From positions 67,499,203 to 67,563,202 of the forward strand of contig NC_085139.1 of NCBI RefSeq assembly GCF_024139115.2: DNA of 64,000 nucleotides, written 5' to 3'. The notes beneath the pieces were generated by a model. It saw nothing but the letters and a program-made list of their open reading frames with translations. It ran no database searches and was not told the origin of the DNA. This stretch comes from Armigeres subalbatus (Eukaryota > Arthropoda > Insecta > Diptera > Culicidae). A program made the translations under genes and the position numbers. Shown piece after piece: positions 45,826 through 56,938 of the stretch (position 1 is its first letter; the number at the start of each line of letters is the position of its first letter).

Positions 45826-46077
45826 TCAATTGTGATCCACATCTGGCACTTCAGTTACCAGCTCGGCGACAGATCTTGAGAAGTCAGTTTCCTGTACTGC
45901 TACTGTGTTCTTCATCATTGTCAGCATCGCCTTTCTTTCATCTCGTCGTTGATCCATTTCAGTTAGAAGCTTCCGAAAATCATCCACTGCGTCAACGATT
46001 TTGTCGAACTGTTGTTTTAAATCTTTGCCAGCTGGTTCGACACATAAAGCTAGCGATGTTGGGTTCAATTCGAACGA
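45826..46077 (-). CDS. Small ORF, possible coiled coil, no ATG (unrecognised)
   Basis: Open for 84 codons on the minus strand after a TAG at 46078-46080. The peptide (LKQQFDKIVDAVDDFRKLL, EMDQRRDERKAMLTMM) is charged and heptad-like, which suggests a coiled coil. There is no ATG at its beginning; the first available initiator would be TTG at 46068. An AATAAA lies downstream near 45785. It converges on the transposase gene with about 75 bases between stops. It may be a terminal exon or a piece of an element; I tested one upstream splice donor (GTGAGT near 46170) and the joined frame would contain a stop. Confidence 0.3.
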   Translation of the reverse strand, partial: SFELNPTSLALCVEPAGKDLKQQFDKIVDAVDDFRKLLTEMDQRRDERKAMLTMMKNTVAVQETDFSRSVAELVTEVPDVDHN

Positions 46078-46529
46078 CTAGTAATCCATTATTACCTTTA
46101 TGCGAGGATAACAAAATATAGTTTCAATATGTCTTTAATTAAGATTAATATCCCAAAATATACAAATAACTCACTTTTTACGTTCTGCGGTGACGAAAAA
46201 CTATTTCTATTGTTTTGACAGATGACTCAAGAAAACGGGAAAGGTTGCTTGATCGTTTGATTTATCTTAAAATTGAACAAGTTATACAAAAATGACTAGG
46301 GTACAACGAAATGTATTGCACGAAATAGCGGTGGTCTGTGGTGTGGACCAAATTAGGTTGAGACAATGTTTATGACACCTTTTGTGGACATATGGATTTT
46401 AAGAGATTATGTTTTAAACAACTTTAGAATGGTTCAGCTCATTTGATACATTATTAAATACCTTGGCAACCCTTCCGTGCCGTCTTTCGCCAAGTTAAGC
46501 TACATTTAGAATAGAAACCAGCGCATGCT
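46078..46529. other. Unassigned DNA
   Basis: No recognised content. Confidence 0.4.
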
Positions 46530-46869
46530 ACACGGAAGAAAAAAAGCACCCAACGTTGATTTTTTTTAACTTAGTTTTAAGTTAATTTTTCTCTTTTTCA
46601 TCCACTATTTCTTTGTCAAAAACAAAAGAGCGAAATAATTCAACGACGCCAGTTCAATACGGGATGCCAACTTTAAGTTTATTGCCTGAACTCAAAATTG
46701 AGTAAATTACACCTCCAGTTGGGTAAATAATTTTTCTGTAGGGTACTTTTTTTAACATGGGAGTAAAGGCAAACTACTTCGACCCCATTTACTCAATTTT
46801 GGCTTCCCGTACGGATGTTCGAGGTTGGATGAATTGAACTAACTATTGGGTAGTTTATTTCTTCTGTGT
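46530..46869. mobile_element. Probable 340-bp MITE with imperfect TIR
   Basis: Left end ACACGGAAGAAAAAAAGCAC and, in reverse complement, right end ACACAGAAGAAATAAACTAC share about 20 of 24 positions including the inner CCCAA. No clear target duplication. Confidence 0.5.
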
Positions 46870-46885
46870 CTTTGTGTATAAACGC

Positions 46886-47055
46886 TCTCGACACCCTGGG
46901 CATAGTGTATCCATTGCTTTTGCCACACAAGATACATACTAATGCAATGGCGAGCATAGAAAGCTTTCAATTAATAACTACAGAACACCTAATAGATTAC
47001 TAAGTTGAAAAGCAGGCCAATTGGAATGTAGTGCTATGGAAGAAGAAGCTTGCGA
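46886..47055 (+). mobile_element. Feilai-like SINE, 5'-truncated
   Basis: Starts in the body at CTCTCGACACCCTGGGCATA, continues through GCCACACAAGATACATACTA and TAAGTTGAAAAGCAGGCC and ends in GAAGAAGAAG. The tRNA-like head is missing. Confidence 0.75.
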
Positions 47056-47115
47056 GGCACTTACGAGATTGACTGGGCATATCGATCAGCCGATCTTCCA
47101 TACCTCCAGAACCTT

Positions 47116-47219
47116 CCCGAGCAGCACAAAGCAGACCAAAATAGTTGCAGCAACGTAATTGGGACTGATTCTGGTCACATATGAATTGCAGTAACTTATG
47201 CGGAACATATGTGCTGCGA
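47116..47219. mobile_element. AGCAGCACA MITE, copy 2
   Basis: Starts CCCGAGCAGCACAAAG and ends ATATGTGCTGCG. The interior AGTTGCAGCAACGTAATTG and GGTCACATATGAATTGCAG matches the copies at 32834 and 52456. Confidence 0.85.
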
Positions 47220-47880
47220 CTGATATAGGTATAATCAACGATAGGCTGAACTTAGTAAGGTTTACAAACGACCATGCGTTCACTTTTTATTTCTCGTGCA
47301 AGTGTGTCATTCTACACCACTGTGGTTTACATGAACATTAAAAAAACATTTTGAATACTTCAGAAAAACAAACACCTTGTTATTATTAGTATGAGATCAA
47401 TGTGCTATGTGGCTAAAACTGAGTCGTTCTTTAAATAATCTAAAATGCCTATCTATAAGATACCCCTCAAAATGGTTGTGCTACCGATCTCAAGACTGTC
47501 AGTTCGAACATTATGATCCATACAACGATGGCAATTAGTGCAAAAGGGTATTGAAAAATAGTATTGATATAATACAGCTACATTAGATTACACCTGAAAC
47601 CAGTTATCTGAAGAAGTAGAATGATTTGAAATGTGAACTCTTTCATGCATCGACAATAATTTTCAATTAAAAGTTCAAATCGCGTGAACGCGTGTCCCCG
47701 TTCGAATCCTTTGTTGTCTGATGCAAAACTGAAAAAAATTTACAGTAAGTAACGGGTCATATGTTGGAATAGTGTGAGCACGACACGAGTGCGTGATATT
47801 GCATCCGACTCCCCATCGGGATTCGACCCGGTTTTTGCGTGAATTCGCTTCCGTGCGAAAGCGTGTTGCTGCGTTCGAGT
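47220..47880. other. Unassigned DNA
   Basis: No supported gene. 47700-47880 is less AT-rich than its surroundings and precedes the coding-like stretch. Confidence 0.4.
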
Positions 47881-48200
47881 ATGAGTCGCGGTATTAATGC
47901 CAACACTGGTTTTTACTTGACGCGCTTGGTCATTGCTGTTAATCACAAATTGCTCTTGATTGCCGGCAATTCATCGATCGACGCACAACAATCCGACCGT
48001 ACCGAGAAGAAGAGCGCTTCAGCCTGACGTCAGCCTTCAACCGGACCTTGACCATCAAAAAATACTTTTTTGGTGCCACAACAAGTGCCTTCATGTTCTT
48101 AGGCGCGTCATTGGTGTACTTAATATTTAAGCTTAAGCAGCTTACCATACAGTGCGTCGAGGCTTTCTTCCCGCTGCGCTGGCTGGTGGATAATTTTTAA
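47881..48200 (+). pseudogene. Coding-like stretch with one membrane segment, split over two frames
   Basis: An ATG at 47881 opens a frame (MSRGINANTGFYLTRLVIAV...) ending at a TGA near 48026. In a second frame an open stretch from 47943 to the TAA at 48198-48200 encodes RRTTIRPYREEERFSLTSAF followed by LTIKKYFFGATTSAFMFLG, ASLVYLIFKLKQL and VEAFFPLRWLVDNF. The second part contains a hydrophobic segment of about 20 residues flanked by basic residues, like a single-pass membrane protein. The stretch is more GC-rich than its neighbours. I do not recognise the protein. It could be a small gene with one frameshift (or a sequencing error), a terminal exon, or a pseudogene. Confidence 0.35.
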
Positions 48201-48487
48201 CTCTTTAAGTTTCGTTCGATGAGTGCGAGGAACGGAATGAGTAATCCAACTACGTAAGGGGGATGACATTTTTCGCTGATGACGATAAACAGAGAGTCAA
48301 CACTTCAAAAATAGTATAGGTGGGAATTTCCTATTTAGGAAAAAATGTAGTGATTCATAGGTGTGCATCTCGAAATATATTCCGAATGTCAATCGATCAA
48401 ATACTGCACATTCTTTTCCTGTAATTGCTCTATACTCCAACAGTAATTTGAAAATTATCGAATAATGCTGCTTGATAAGATCTTATT

Positions 48488-48615
48488 CTACTTCTTCTAT
48501 GACTCTACATTCCAAATAGATCTTGGCCTGTTTTTAAACTTAGTTTTTTATTAGCATTTCCACAGTTATTAATTGAAGGATTTCTATGCCTGCCAATGCA
48601 TGGGTGTGTGACAAG
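48488..48615 (-). mobile_element. Feilai-like SINE, tail part of a split copy
   Basis: Minus strand: tail with CTTCTTCTATGACTC complement, then CCACAGTTATTAATTGAAGG-type body and TGCCAATGCATGGGTGTGTG. The matching head lies at 48880-48990. Confidence 0.6.
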
Positions 48616-48879
48616 CAGGGTTGAAATATGTCAAAATCAATGCAGTGAAAAACATAGATCTCAGCATATTCTCTGGTCAATCTCATCGCCGCCGTCGTGA
48701 GTGCAACAGTAGGGCAGCCAAAAAATCATTTCAGCACCAACCATTCAATTTAGCATTCAACCCAACACAAGTCGCTCTGACAGGCTGCTCAGTTCGTGGA
48801 ATCGATTTCAAGGAAGAAAGGAAATAAAAAAAATTAAATCCAAAAACATCACCTTTTTCCAGTGCTGCCGAATATTGTG
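48616..48879. other. Segment separating the two halves of a SINE
   Basis: About 260 bases unrelated to the SINE. No termini recognised; it may be an insertion or unequal rearrangement. Confidence 0.4.
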
Positions 48880-48990
48880 GCAAGTACAGTGGATACACTA
48901 TGTTTCCCACCCGAAAGCATCCTGGACCGGACCGAGAAACGAGCTCGCCATCTCCGGAATGTCAATCCTACGCCTTTGCACACAAGGCTA
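48880..48990 (-). mobile_element. Feilai-like SINE, head part of a split copy
   Basis: Minus-strand head and early body: GGTCCGGTCCAGGATGCTTT and GTGGGAAACATAGTGTATCC, with CTCGCCATCTCCGGA on the plus strand corresponding to the tRNA-like part. Confidence 0.6.
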
Positions 48991-49029
48991 ACTGGAAACC
49001 ATATTACTTTTGATAGATGTCGAATAATT

Positions 49030-49790
49030 CTTGATAGATGTCTTATTGCATTTATTGCACGAAATGTACCCGGAACTCCATTGTGATAACTATCGACAGG
49101 CAGACCTTGTACATGAGCAAAACGATTTTCAAGTTCCTTGGAAGGAAGCAACTGTTTAGGTAGATTCAAGCTTTCCACAACAGGAACTGCTAGCTTTTTC
49201 CTATTCCAGATATGTTGAGTTGCAGCTTTCTAGAACCTTCTTCTATTCTTGTCACTCCATTGGTTCACTGTATACACAGTGGTGATACAGGATCTTGTAC
49301 GTCAAGCTTTTCCACTATCGACTTCTCCACTAGTGTTGAGGCAGACCCTCTGCCAAGGAATGTGAAGGTATGGACTGCCGTTTGCGTGTAACAAAACTGG
49401 AATAATTCTGAACAGAACTTTGATGTGACATTACTGATGAACAGTTACTACTCCTGTCACAGCGTTTGAGGATGGAGAAAATTCTCGTTCTTGCCTTGTA
49501 TCGCCGGGATGGAGCAGCTCACGATTGGGTTGCTGACAACCTTCTGCACCACACAGCGATGCTTTGCAGGGGCACTTTCCGTGCGAGTAAAGACACCGTC
49601 TGTAAAGGTGAAGTTCCTGCACGATTTTCCATCGATTCGACAGAGACTTGGATTTGAAAGAGGTGCAGTCCTTCGGTTTGTGTCCGATTGTTCTGCAAAC
49701 CGCAAGGAAGCCAATCTGAATGACACCGTAAGAGGCCTTAACTGGCATAAAAAGAAACGTGTCTCGCACGCGTGTTTTTTTGTTCGAGAA
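49030..49790 (-). pseudogene. BEL/Pao Gag-Pol remnant
   Basis: Minus-strand zinc knuckles (CRTIGHKPKDCTSF, CLYSHGKCPCKASLCGAEGC, QQPNRELLHP) at 49500-49700 are followed downstream (49050-49180) by LNLPKQLLPSKELENRFAHV and QGLPVDSYHN, a conserved segment after the protease in BEL Pol. Frames change and the protease itself is not readable. This is a different, more decayed copy than the one at 1-5340. Confidence 0.7.
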
Positions 49791-50799
49791 TTGACGGAGA
49801 GCAAATATGTGACGTAGAGTGGATAGAACGATGACGTCGGTAACGGTGGCGTTCGTCGACGCGACGGTTGAAAATTGGTGCTGGTAGCGGATTCACAAAC
49901 GTGCATCGGAGGGAGACGCTGCGATACATTTATTCACATGATGGCGCCAATAGCAGTCAAGTGAAATATTCTCTCAAGATTCTGATTTTGGTTATGTTGC
50001 TGTTATGATTGGGGAGGCGCATTATTGAAAATAAATCGGTTTTTCTCAGAACCACCATCTTATGGAAGAGAAGGATGAACCGAGAACAAATTGTCTTCAA
50101 AATGCAATTCATAATCGCTTGGCGGCGTCAGAAAGTTGCTGTTGGTAGCAGAATCAGAGGAACGCGTCGGAGTGAAAGGCTGCAAAAAAAATTAGCATGA
50201 TTTTTGAAAACGTCGTATGTCCAAATGAGAGACTCTCTTTCATTACGCTCTCTTTCACTAATATCGAAGCTAGTTTTGCATTTATTGCAATATTTCCACC
50301 TCAGCACGCTAGACAAAGCTATTTTCTTCAGATCTCTGTTGAAACATCCGATGTGAATGTTAGTAGGGCTTCGCAATAATCGAAAGAGAAAGTAAACAAA
50401 GAAAGCTTCTCTTTTGGACTTACGACGTTTTCAAAAATCTCGCTGTCACGTAAAATATTCGCTCAAGAATCAAGGAGTAGACTCACAACACCAAAACCGA
50501 GCTAGAGCGTTGCAAAAAAAAAGCGAGTCTGGCTGTATATATTTCTTTTGTGGTGCGTAATCCAACCTTCCTCATTTACGCTCAAAACACTCTAAGATTT
50601 TTTTCACAAACTTGTTGTGAAGGCTCAATGTCTCCTCTTTCTCCCTCGTCATACCCTATGTGTTTTGTTTAGCTCTTTCTCACTCTATTTAATTGGGCCT
50701 CTGCTTTCTTTACACTTTAAGTGGTTCTGGAAGTGGCAAATGCACCTTTTTGCTACAGCAATGTTCATTCAAGTCTAGCGAGTATTGCAAAACTTGCAT
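49791..50799. other. Unassigned DNA
   Basis: No supported gene. The segment 49800-50240 is moderately GC-rich with short open frames only. Confidence 0.4.
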
Positions 50800-51420
50800 A
50801 CATTTCCCTTCTTACTTTTCACTTTTCGCTTCTCAATTCTCGCATTTGACTCCTTGCTTCCCATTTTTGCCTTTCTCGTACAACAAAGTTGTACCGAAAG
50901 GCTATCATTTCACTCCAAGAACGAACTTTTTATAGAAGGCCCGGAGACCCATGATATAAGCGCCATATAAGGTTGGTGTCTTGGCTAAATGCGAGAAAGG
51001 CATTATCACTACTCGGTTAGTTAAGTTGGGTTTTTACTTCTCACCTCACATTTCTTAAAACTCATTTTTAACTCGCACATTTCAATTATTTTTCTTTACT
51101 TTTAACTTATGACTTCTCTCATCTTATTTTTCACTTCTCGCGTTTCAATTCTTACTTCTCGCTTCTCAATTCTCACATTTAACTTCTTGTTACTCACTTT
51201 TAACTTTTCAAATCTTATTTTCACTCCTCACCGATCTCGTTTCACTTCTCACTTATCAATTGTCATTCTTACTTGTCACTTCTCACTCACTTCTTATGTC
51301 ACAATTTTCAGTTTATAACTCTCGATTCTTGCTTGTACTAGTGTTTCCGAACTTCTAAGTTCCTATCACTTATCACTGCTCCCCTAGTACTCTCAGGCTT
51401 CTTTTCTTACTGTTCACTTC
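50800..51420. repeat. Pyrimidine-rich degenerate repeat (ACTTCTCAC-like)
   Basis: Irregular repetition of ACTTTTCACTTCTC-like units on the plus strand. The stretch 50880-51005 contains a piece of a dispersed repeat that also occurs at 56080-56110 in the opposite sense (AAAGTTGTACCGAAAGGCTA). Confidence 0.7.
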
Positions 51421-51439
51421 TTCATAATAAAATTATCAC

Positions 51440-51610
51440 TAGATGACGAAATAAAAAAAACTTTTACTCGCGATGCTATTGTGTTGTTTTTGTAGTTTTC
51501 GACCTCTAAAACCTCTGGCGTTAGTTGATCGATTGGGAAAAGTCCGAGATTTTTGGTCTCAAAATAGGACCTCCTTCGTCGCTTTAACGACGTTGAAGGT
51601 ATTTTCATGT
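51440..51610 (-). repeat. Dispersed repeat (CGACGAAGGAGGTCCTA), copy 2
   Basis: Inverted relative of 32462-32620. Confidence 0.75.
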
Positions 51611-51654
51611 TTGAATGCATGCAATCATAGAATAGATTTTAATGTGATTCTATC

Positions 51655-51810
51655 ACAAACGCCCGAATGACATAAACGCGAATTCCATTCTCCCGAATGG
51701 CACGCGTCCGAATGTAACAATTGTCCGAATTCCATTCGCCCGAAAAGACCAAACGCCCGAAAAGACCATTTGCCAGAATGAACCATTCGCCCCGCCTGAA
51801 TTGGTAATAC
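51655..51810. repeat. CCGAATG-type degenerate repeat
   Basis: Repeats of CGCCCGAAAAGACCA and CGAATTCCATTC resemble the GGCCGAA family at 19080-24300 in style but are a separate short block. Confidence 0.6.
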
Positions 51811-52014
51811 AAACGAACATATTTTGTTTAGTAGAATAGTTTTCCGCTGAAATTAAGCAAAAAATATAAGATCGTTTGTTTTCTCCATATTTTGCATTTG
51901 CTCGAATCAAGGAAATTGTCCTGGAGTTCCCTGTCCTGGAGATCAGCTAACCCAGCTAACGAACCAAAATCATCTAAGCATGCCCTTGCAAGAACCTAAA
52001 GCCCTTGCGTATTA

Positions 52015-52207
52015 CACCCGATTCTGTTTTTACACGGATTTTTTTACACGGCCGTGTAAAAAAAATCCCATACAAAATTTTTGCAAAGTTGCTCCATTTT
52101 GCATGATTCGAGAAATCATAAAACTTTTTTTACACGGATTTTCAAATTTTGAACTGAAAACTTTTTTTACACGGAACGCATCCCCCGTGTAAAAAAAGAA
52201 TCGGGTG
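52015..52207. mobile_element. 193-bp mariner-type MITE with TA duplication
   Basis: Starts CACCCGATTCTGTTTTTACA and ends with a near reverse complement (TGTAAAAAAAGAATCGGGTG). Flanked by TA at 52013-52014 and 52208-52209. Internal TTTTTTTACACGG repeats. Confidence 0.85.
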
Positions 52208-52455
52208 TATATGCAGTTCAAAATAGTTTGATGCAGATATTCTTAGTTCTCCAAGTTGTTCAAATTGTTGCGATTCTTATGACCGAATCATTTTTTTAAT
52301 TTTCGAACTACATATCACTTTTAAGATTAATTCGATTTTTAGATGAAACGCAACCTTCTTCAGGTATTTAAACCAGGAATTCCATCCCAAGCTTCTCCTG
52401 GAGTTTCTTCAACTCTCACAGATTTTTTTTCCAATACTTTCTCCGGAAGTCTATT

Positions 52456-52562
52456 CCCGAGCAGCACAAATCGGTCAAAATTGGTTGCAGCAAATTGATT
52501 GTGACTGAATCCGGTCACATATGAGTTTCAGTAACCTATGTGGAATATGTGTGCTGCTAGGG
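52456..52562. mobile_element. AGCAGCACA MITE, copy 3
   Basis: Starts CCCGAGCAGCACAAATC, ends ATGTGTGCTGCTAGGG. Interior TTGGTTGCAGCAAATTGATT and CCGGTCACATATGAG match the other two copies. Flanked by TT on both sides. Confidence 0.85.
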
Positions 52563-52599
52563 TTGTGAAGCAAACCAGAAATTACATCGAAAATTACCT

Positions 52600-53460
52600 C
52601 ACAATTTATCATTAAAACACTTCAGGTATTTTAACTGCAAATTCCTTCGCGAATTTATTCCCCCCAAATTCTTCCCCAAGGACATGTTTCATGAAATCTC
52701 TTAAGAACTCCTTCGAATATTCCTACAAAAAGTAACATCGGGAGCTTCCGAAAGAGGAATATACAGGAGCTGGTCCTGGGTGATTTTTTGATTTTTTTGA
52801 TGAATTTCCGAAGCAGTTTCTGGAGGAATCTTTAAAGGGATTTATAGAAGTATGCTTGATGTTATTTCCGTCTACGCTTTTGGAGGAGAAGAGAGGCGGG
52901 AGAAATTGTGAAAGAATTTAAAACTATTTTTCAGGGCGCAATTGAATTTCAATAAGAATTTATAAAAAACTGGTAGAATTTCTCAAGGGCGGGTGGGAGT
53001 TTGGTTGAAAATTCTATATAAGATTCGGAAGGAGTTCAGAGAATATTTCTGGAGAGTTCTGAAAGTAATTTATGAAGAGTGCTTGGGCGAATTCATGAGA
53101 AATTTCATGGGAAATTACTGGTGGACATTCTGGGGAACTATCCGTTTAAAAAATCTTAATAATCCCCAGATAAGATTCAGAAGAAACTCGCGGGGGATAT
53201 TTCGTAGTAGCTCCTAAGAAATTTCTGGACTCCAGATACTTGCTTGAGGAACTTCTGAATTGCTTAAGCAACTTTTGAAAGAATTCCTGGAGGAACTTCC
53301 GGACGAACTCTCTGAGGAACTTCCGAAGGATTTCTTGAAGAAACTTACGAAAGAAAGTCCTGGAGAAACTTCCGAAGGAATTCTTGAACAAACTTCCTGG
53401 GAAACTCCTGGAGAATGTTTTGAAGCACTTTTGAAGGAATTCTGGGAAGAATTTCGAGAT
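52600..53460. repeat. Degenerate outlier of the 24-bp minisatellite family
   Basis: The part 53230-53450 shows GAGGAACTTCCGGACGAAC, GAGGAACTTCCGAAGGATT and similar units with 24-27 base spacing, clearly related to 41036-42955 but strongly diverged. 52600-53230 is weaker. Confidence 0.65.
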
Positions 53461-55600
53461 CAATCGTATTTCGTTTAAGACGTGGAACGCTTTCGTGATC
53501 CGATTGATTTTTTTTCTGTTTTATTCGTTTGGTAAGGGTATGCGATAACACAATTTTTCCTAACGAAACGAAACGAAAATTGAAATGTCTATGTTGATTC
53601 GAAATGAAACGAAACGAAATATAGATTTACTTTTGCGATCTCGAAACGATACGAAATCAATGGTCCATAAAAAAATGCGAAAAAATCAAAATTATAGTTA
53701 CGTAGTTACATACTTGAGAGTTACATATACTACCTAGCAACAATTTTTTTTCATTATTACATTCACTAGATACAAATCTTTTTTCATGATACGTTTGCTC
53801 ACACACATAAATATGAATAGTAGAAATAACCCTTTAATGAACAATTTTTTTATGGGCTTTACTGTAATTTGAAATTTTACGAAACGAAACGAATTTTGTT
53901 TTCCGCGGACGCACTTTTTATTTTGAAAACCATATATCTCTGAAGTTTTTAAAGGCTTTCACTCGGAATTTTCCCACAAATCGAGTGGAATAGTTGTTCT
54001 TTTAGGCACATGCAAACCCACTCCTCCGCACCCTCCCCTCTTTTTATGGCTAAGAAAACTAGGTGGCCCAAAAGCTTTAGGCAGTGATATATGAAATTGG
54101 TCATATTTGGCGTTTTAATAGTCTGCCCGTATGAACAGAGCTATTCAATATGATCCATTTGTATGAGATTGGTACATATAATGTAACAAAAACTTTCTTA
54201 AGGCTTTCAATAAATATGGCAGATTGCCCGGGAGTCGAGCTCAATTGGTCTACCAGATCAACTTCGACTGGTATCAAACCGATAGCAATCCAGCTTGTCC
54301 ATATAAGTCTTTAGAGGTCATGAACTAATAATAGCATACATTTGCTCACTAGAAGAATCCTGTGAACCTTTCTAAAATGCAAATGTAAAAACAGAATCCA
54401 GTGTACACAATCAGCTTGACGAACTGAGCTATTCTCTGTTTGTCCTTGTATATGTGTTTGTGCATATGAGACATGCAAAAATTGTTCCCAATCTTTCACC
54501 ACCAATCAAATTCAATTAAGTGCAAGAAACAGCTGTTATGGTCAGTATGAGCTGAAAGCAATCATAAGTAAAGAATTTTCAGTAATTTTAATGATCTGCC
54601 ACCCCGTTCTGATTTTTTTTTACAAATTTAATGCAAAGACCTAGAAATGACCACGAATCTGCAATGTTCCGTACATGTTATGCAAATAGTCAAAGAAGAG
54701 CTAAGCTCAGCTTGATTAAACGTACACATCGTAGTTGCTAATCATGATTGGCCGAGATACAGCAAATATGCGCAGCTCACCGACTGTTTAATATACTTTG
54801 AATAAAAATAAAAGTTATTCTTATTGTACTTGCTTCGGAGTTTCCATTTCATGACCAATAATGATACCGGTCACGTGCTTACAGTCAATTTATCCTTTAG
54901 TGCCTTCTTAACTCTTAAACGGTTCTTATCCATGTGCTTAGCCTTGCCTTGAAAGAGGCGCTCAAAAAGGCTTCACAAGAGCCCTTAGAATCCACGCCAT
55001 GATTCATATCTGATTACATCTACACAAATAGGATAAAATAGTTGAAGATACTATAAAGATAATATAAAGTATGGTTAAACTTTAAATTTGTTTCGAAATC
55101 CCGCGTAATTCCGCTAAATTTCGTTAGAAGCTAGTTTTATTTGCCGAAATTTTTGTAATTTAACGAAATCAAAAATCAGATTGTTCCATGCTCAAATTCT
55201 GCAAAATTCCGCGGAATTTCGTTTCGCACCACCTGAAACGAAATTTTTCGAAATACCGCATATGCTTAGCGTTTGGTAAGCAAAGTAATTAGTGTTAACC
55301 ATAACCGCGTACTCCCTAACATGTTATTAGGTAGATGTTTCCTTTTATACAAGTTTTCATACAAATTCTTGCACACTTGTACGTTTATTTGATTAAACGG
55401 AAATAATGAAATTATCCTATAGAGGAAGAGGGGCAATATGGCCTAGCTAAGCATAGGCTGCTGTTATGCCTTAGCTATAACGATGTTCATGGGTGTGTCT
55501 ACCTCACTCGACAGTTAAACAATATAGCTAGCTGATGCCATATTAAAATCAGAAAAAAATCTCAAAAATATATATAATATTCACATTTAAAAAACCCAGA
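53461..55600. other. AT-rich DNA with GAAACGAAAC / CGAAATTCCGC repeats, no gene
   Basis: 53560-53660 repeats GAAACGAAACGAAA; 55085-55265 repeats CGAAATTTC and CCGCGGAATTTCG-like units. Between them short open frames only. Confidence 0.5.
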
Positions 55601-56089
55601 TTAATCCACCTAGCGGTGATGGTGCCTTTCTCGACCTTCGTAAAATGTGTGTGCTTGAAAAAAGATGAGCTAGTAGCTAGGAGTAAACAAGACAAATTTC
55701 TTTGTCCGTTCTATAAAAATCAGATTATGGAAATGCGAGAAAATGCGATTGTTGCGAGACCTCGGTTCGGTTTTCAGCTTGATCTACAATATGCTAATAA
55801 GAATTTCGACATTTTTGTTTCCTTTTCCAATCTTTTTGACGTACATACCCCTGTTTTATTTTACCCAGTCATATATTTAAAGGATATCACTTTTGGATGT
55901 TAGTTAAACTGAAGCTCCGAATACACAAAAAGAAAACGAAAATGTCATTCCCATCAAACGAGCGGAGGGCAATATTTGTTATGATATAAATCTCATGACC
56001 GTCTTTCTGCCAAACCCCCGTATGAAGAGGAAGGGAAGTGTATCAGTGTGGAAGCATCCGATAGTTCGATTTCGGAAAGAAATTATAGC
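55601..56089. repeat. Dispersed repeat, head part (GGTGATGGTGCCTTTCTCG)
   Basis: Starts ATCCACCTAGCGGTGATGGT. The open frame at 55616-55903 has no protein-like features; the sequence continues into the tandem blocks at 56090-56930. Confidence 0.5.
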
Positions 56090-56938
56090 CTTTCGGTACA
56101 ACTTTGTTGCGCAAGAAAGGCAAAAAGTATTTTGGCCATAATTTCTAAGGTAATAGTCCAATCTGGCCAACACTCAATAGAAAATAATAGAACAGGATTC
56201 CGCGTGTAATGCAATTTGTTGTGAGTAAATCGGTTGAGGGTAAGTCCATTAAAAGTCAGCTAGACTTTTTTACTCGATTTTTTATAACACATAGTATATT
56301 TTGGCCATAATTTCTGTGCCCATGGTTCGATCTTCCAAATTTTCAATAGAAAACAATACGACAGGATTCCGCGTCGAATGAAACTTGTTGGAATTAAATC
56401 GGTTGAGGATAAGTTCCAAAAAAGTGAGCTAAACTTTTCGCACTTTTGGTGCGCGCATACACACACAAAGACATCATCTCAGTTCGTCGAGCTGAGTCGA
56501 TTGGTATATAACACTATGGGTCTCCAGGCCTTCTGTGAAAGTTTGGTTTTGGAGCGAACATGTAGCCTTTTCGTATAAAAAGGCATAAATGGTGTTTCGG
56601 CCATAACTTCCGATCCCATAGTCCGATCTAACCAATTTTCAATAGGAAACAATGGGAAAGGATTCTGCGTCGAATGAAATTTGTTGCAAGCAAATCGGTT
56701 GAGGTTAAGTGCCCGAAAAATGAGTGACATTTTTTACGCGATTTTTACGTATAAATTTGTATTTTGGCCATAACTTCTGATCCCATAGTCCGACCTGGCC
56801 AATTTTCAATAGGAAACAATGGGAAAGGATTCTGCGTCGAATGCAATTTGTTACAAGCAAATTGGTTGAGGATAAGTGCCCGAAAAATGAGTGATATTTT
56901 TTGCGTCGTTTTGTGCGCACACACACACATACACACAC
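56090..56938. repeat. Four diverged copies of a repeat around GGCCATAATTTC, ending in a CA tract
   Basis: Blocks start with TTTTGGCCATAATTTC or a variant near 56130, 56300, 56595 and 56760. Each contains TTTTCAATAGAAAACAAT, GATTCCGCGTCGAATG and AAATCGGTTGAGG(A/T)TAAG. Two blocks end in GCGCACACACA-type tracts (56450-56467; 56914-56938). Confidence 0.85.

Noticed and set aside
46078..46175. Intron joining an upstream exon to the minus-strand ORF at 45826-46077
   Set aside because: A GTGAGT donor near 46170 and an AG before 46077 exist, but the joined frame has a TAA immediately before the junction.
47800..47840. tRNA-like ATTCGACCCGG segment
   Set aside because: No matching arms or A box; probably chance or an old SINE trace.
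55616..55903. 95-codon plus-strand open frame
   Set aside because: Lies in a dispersed repeat and shows no protein-like features.
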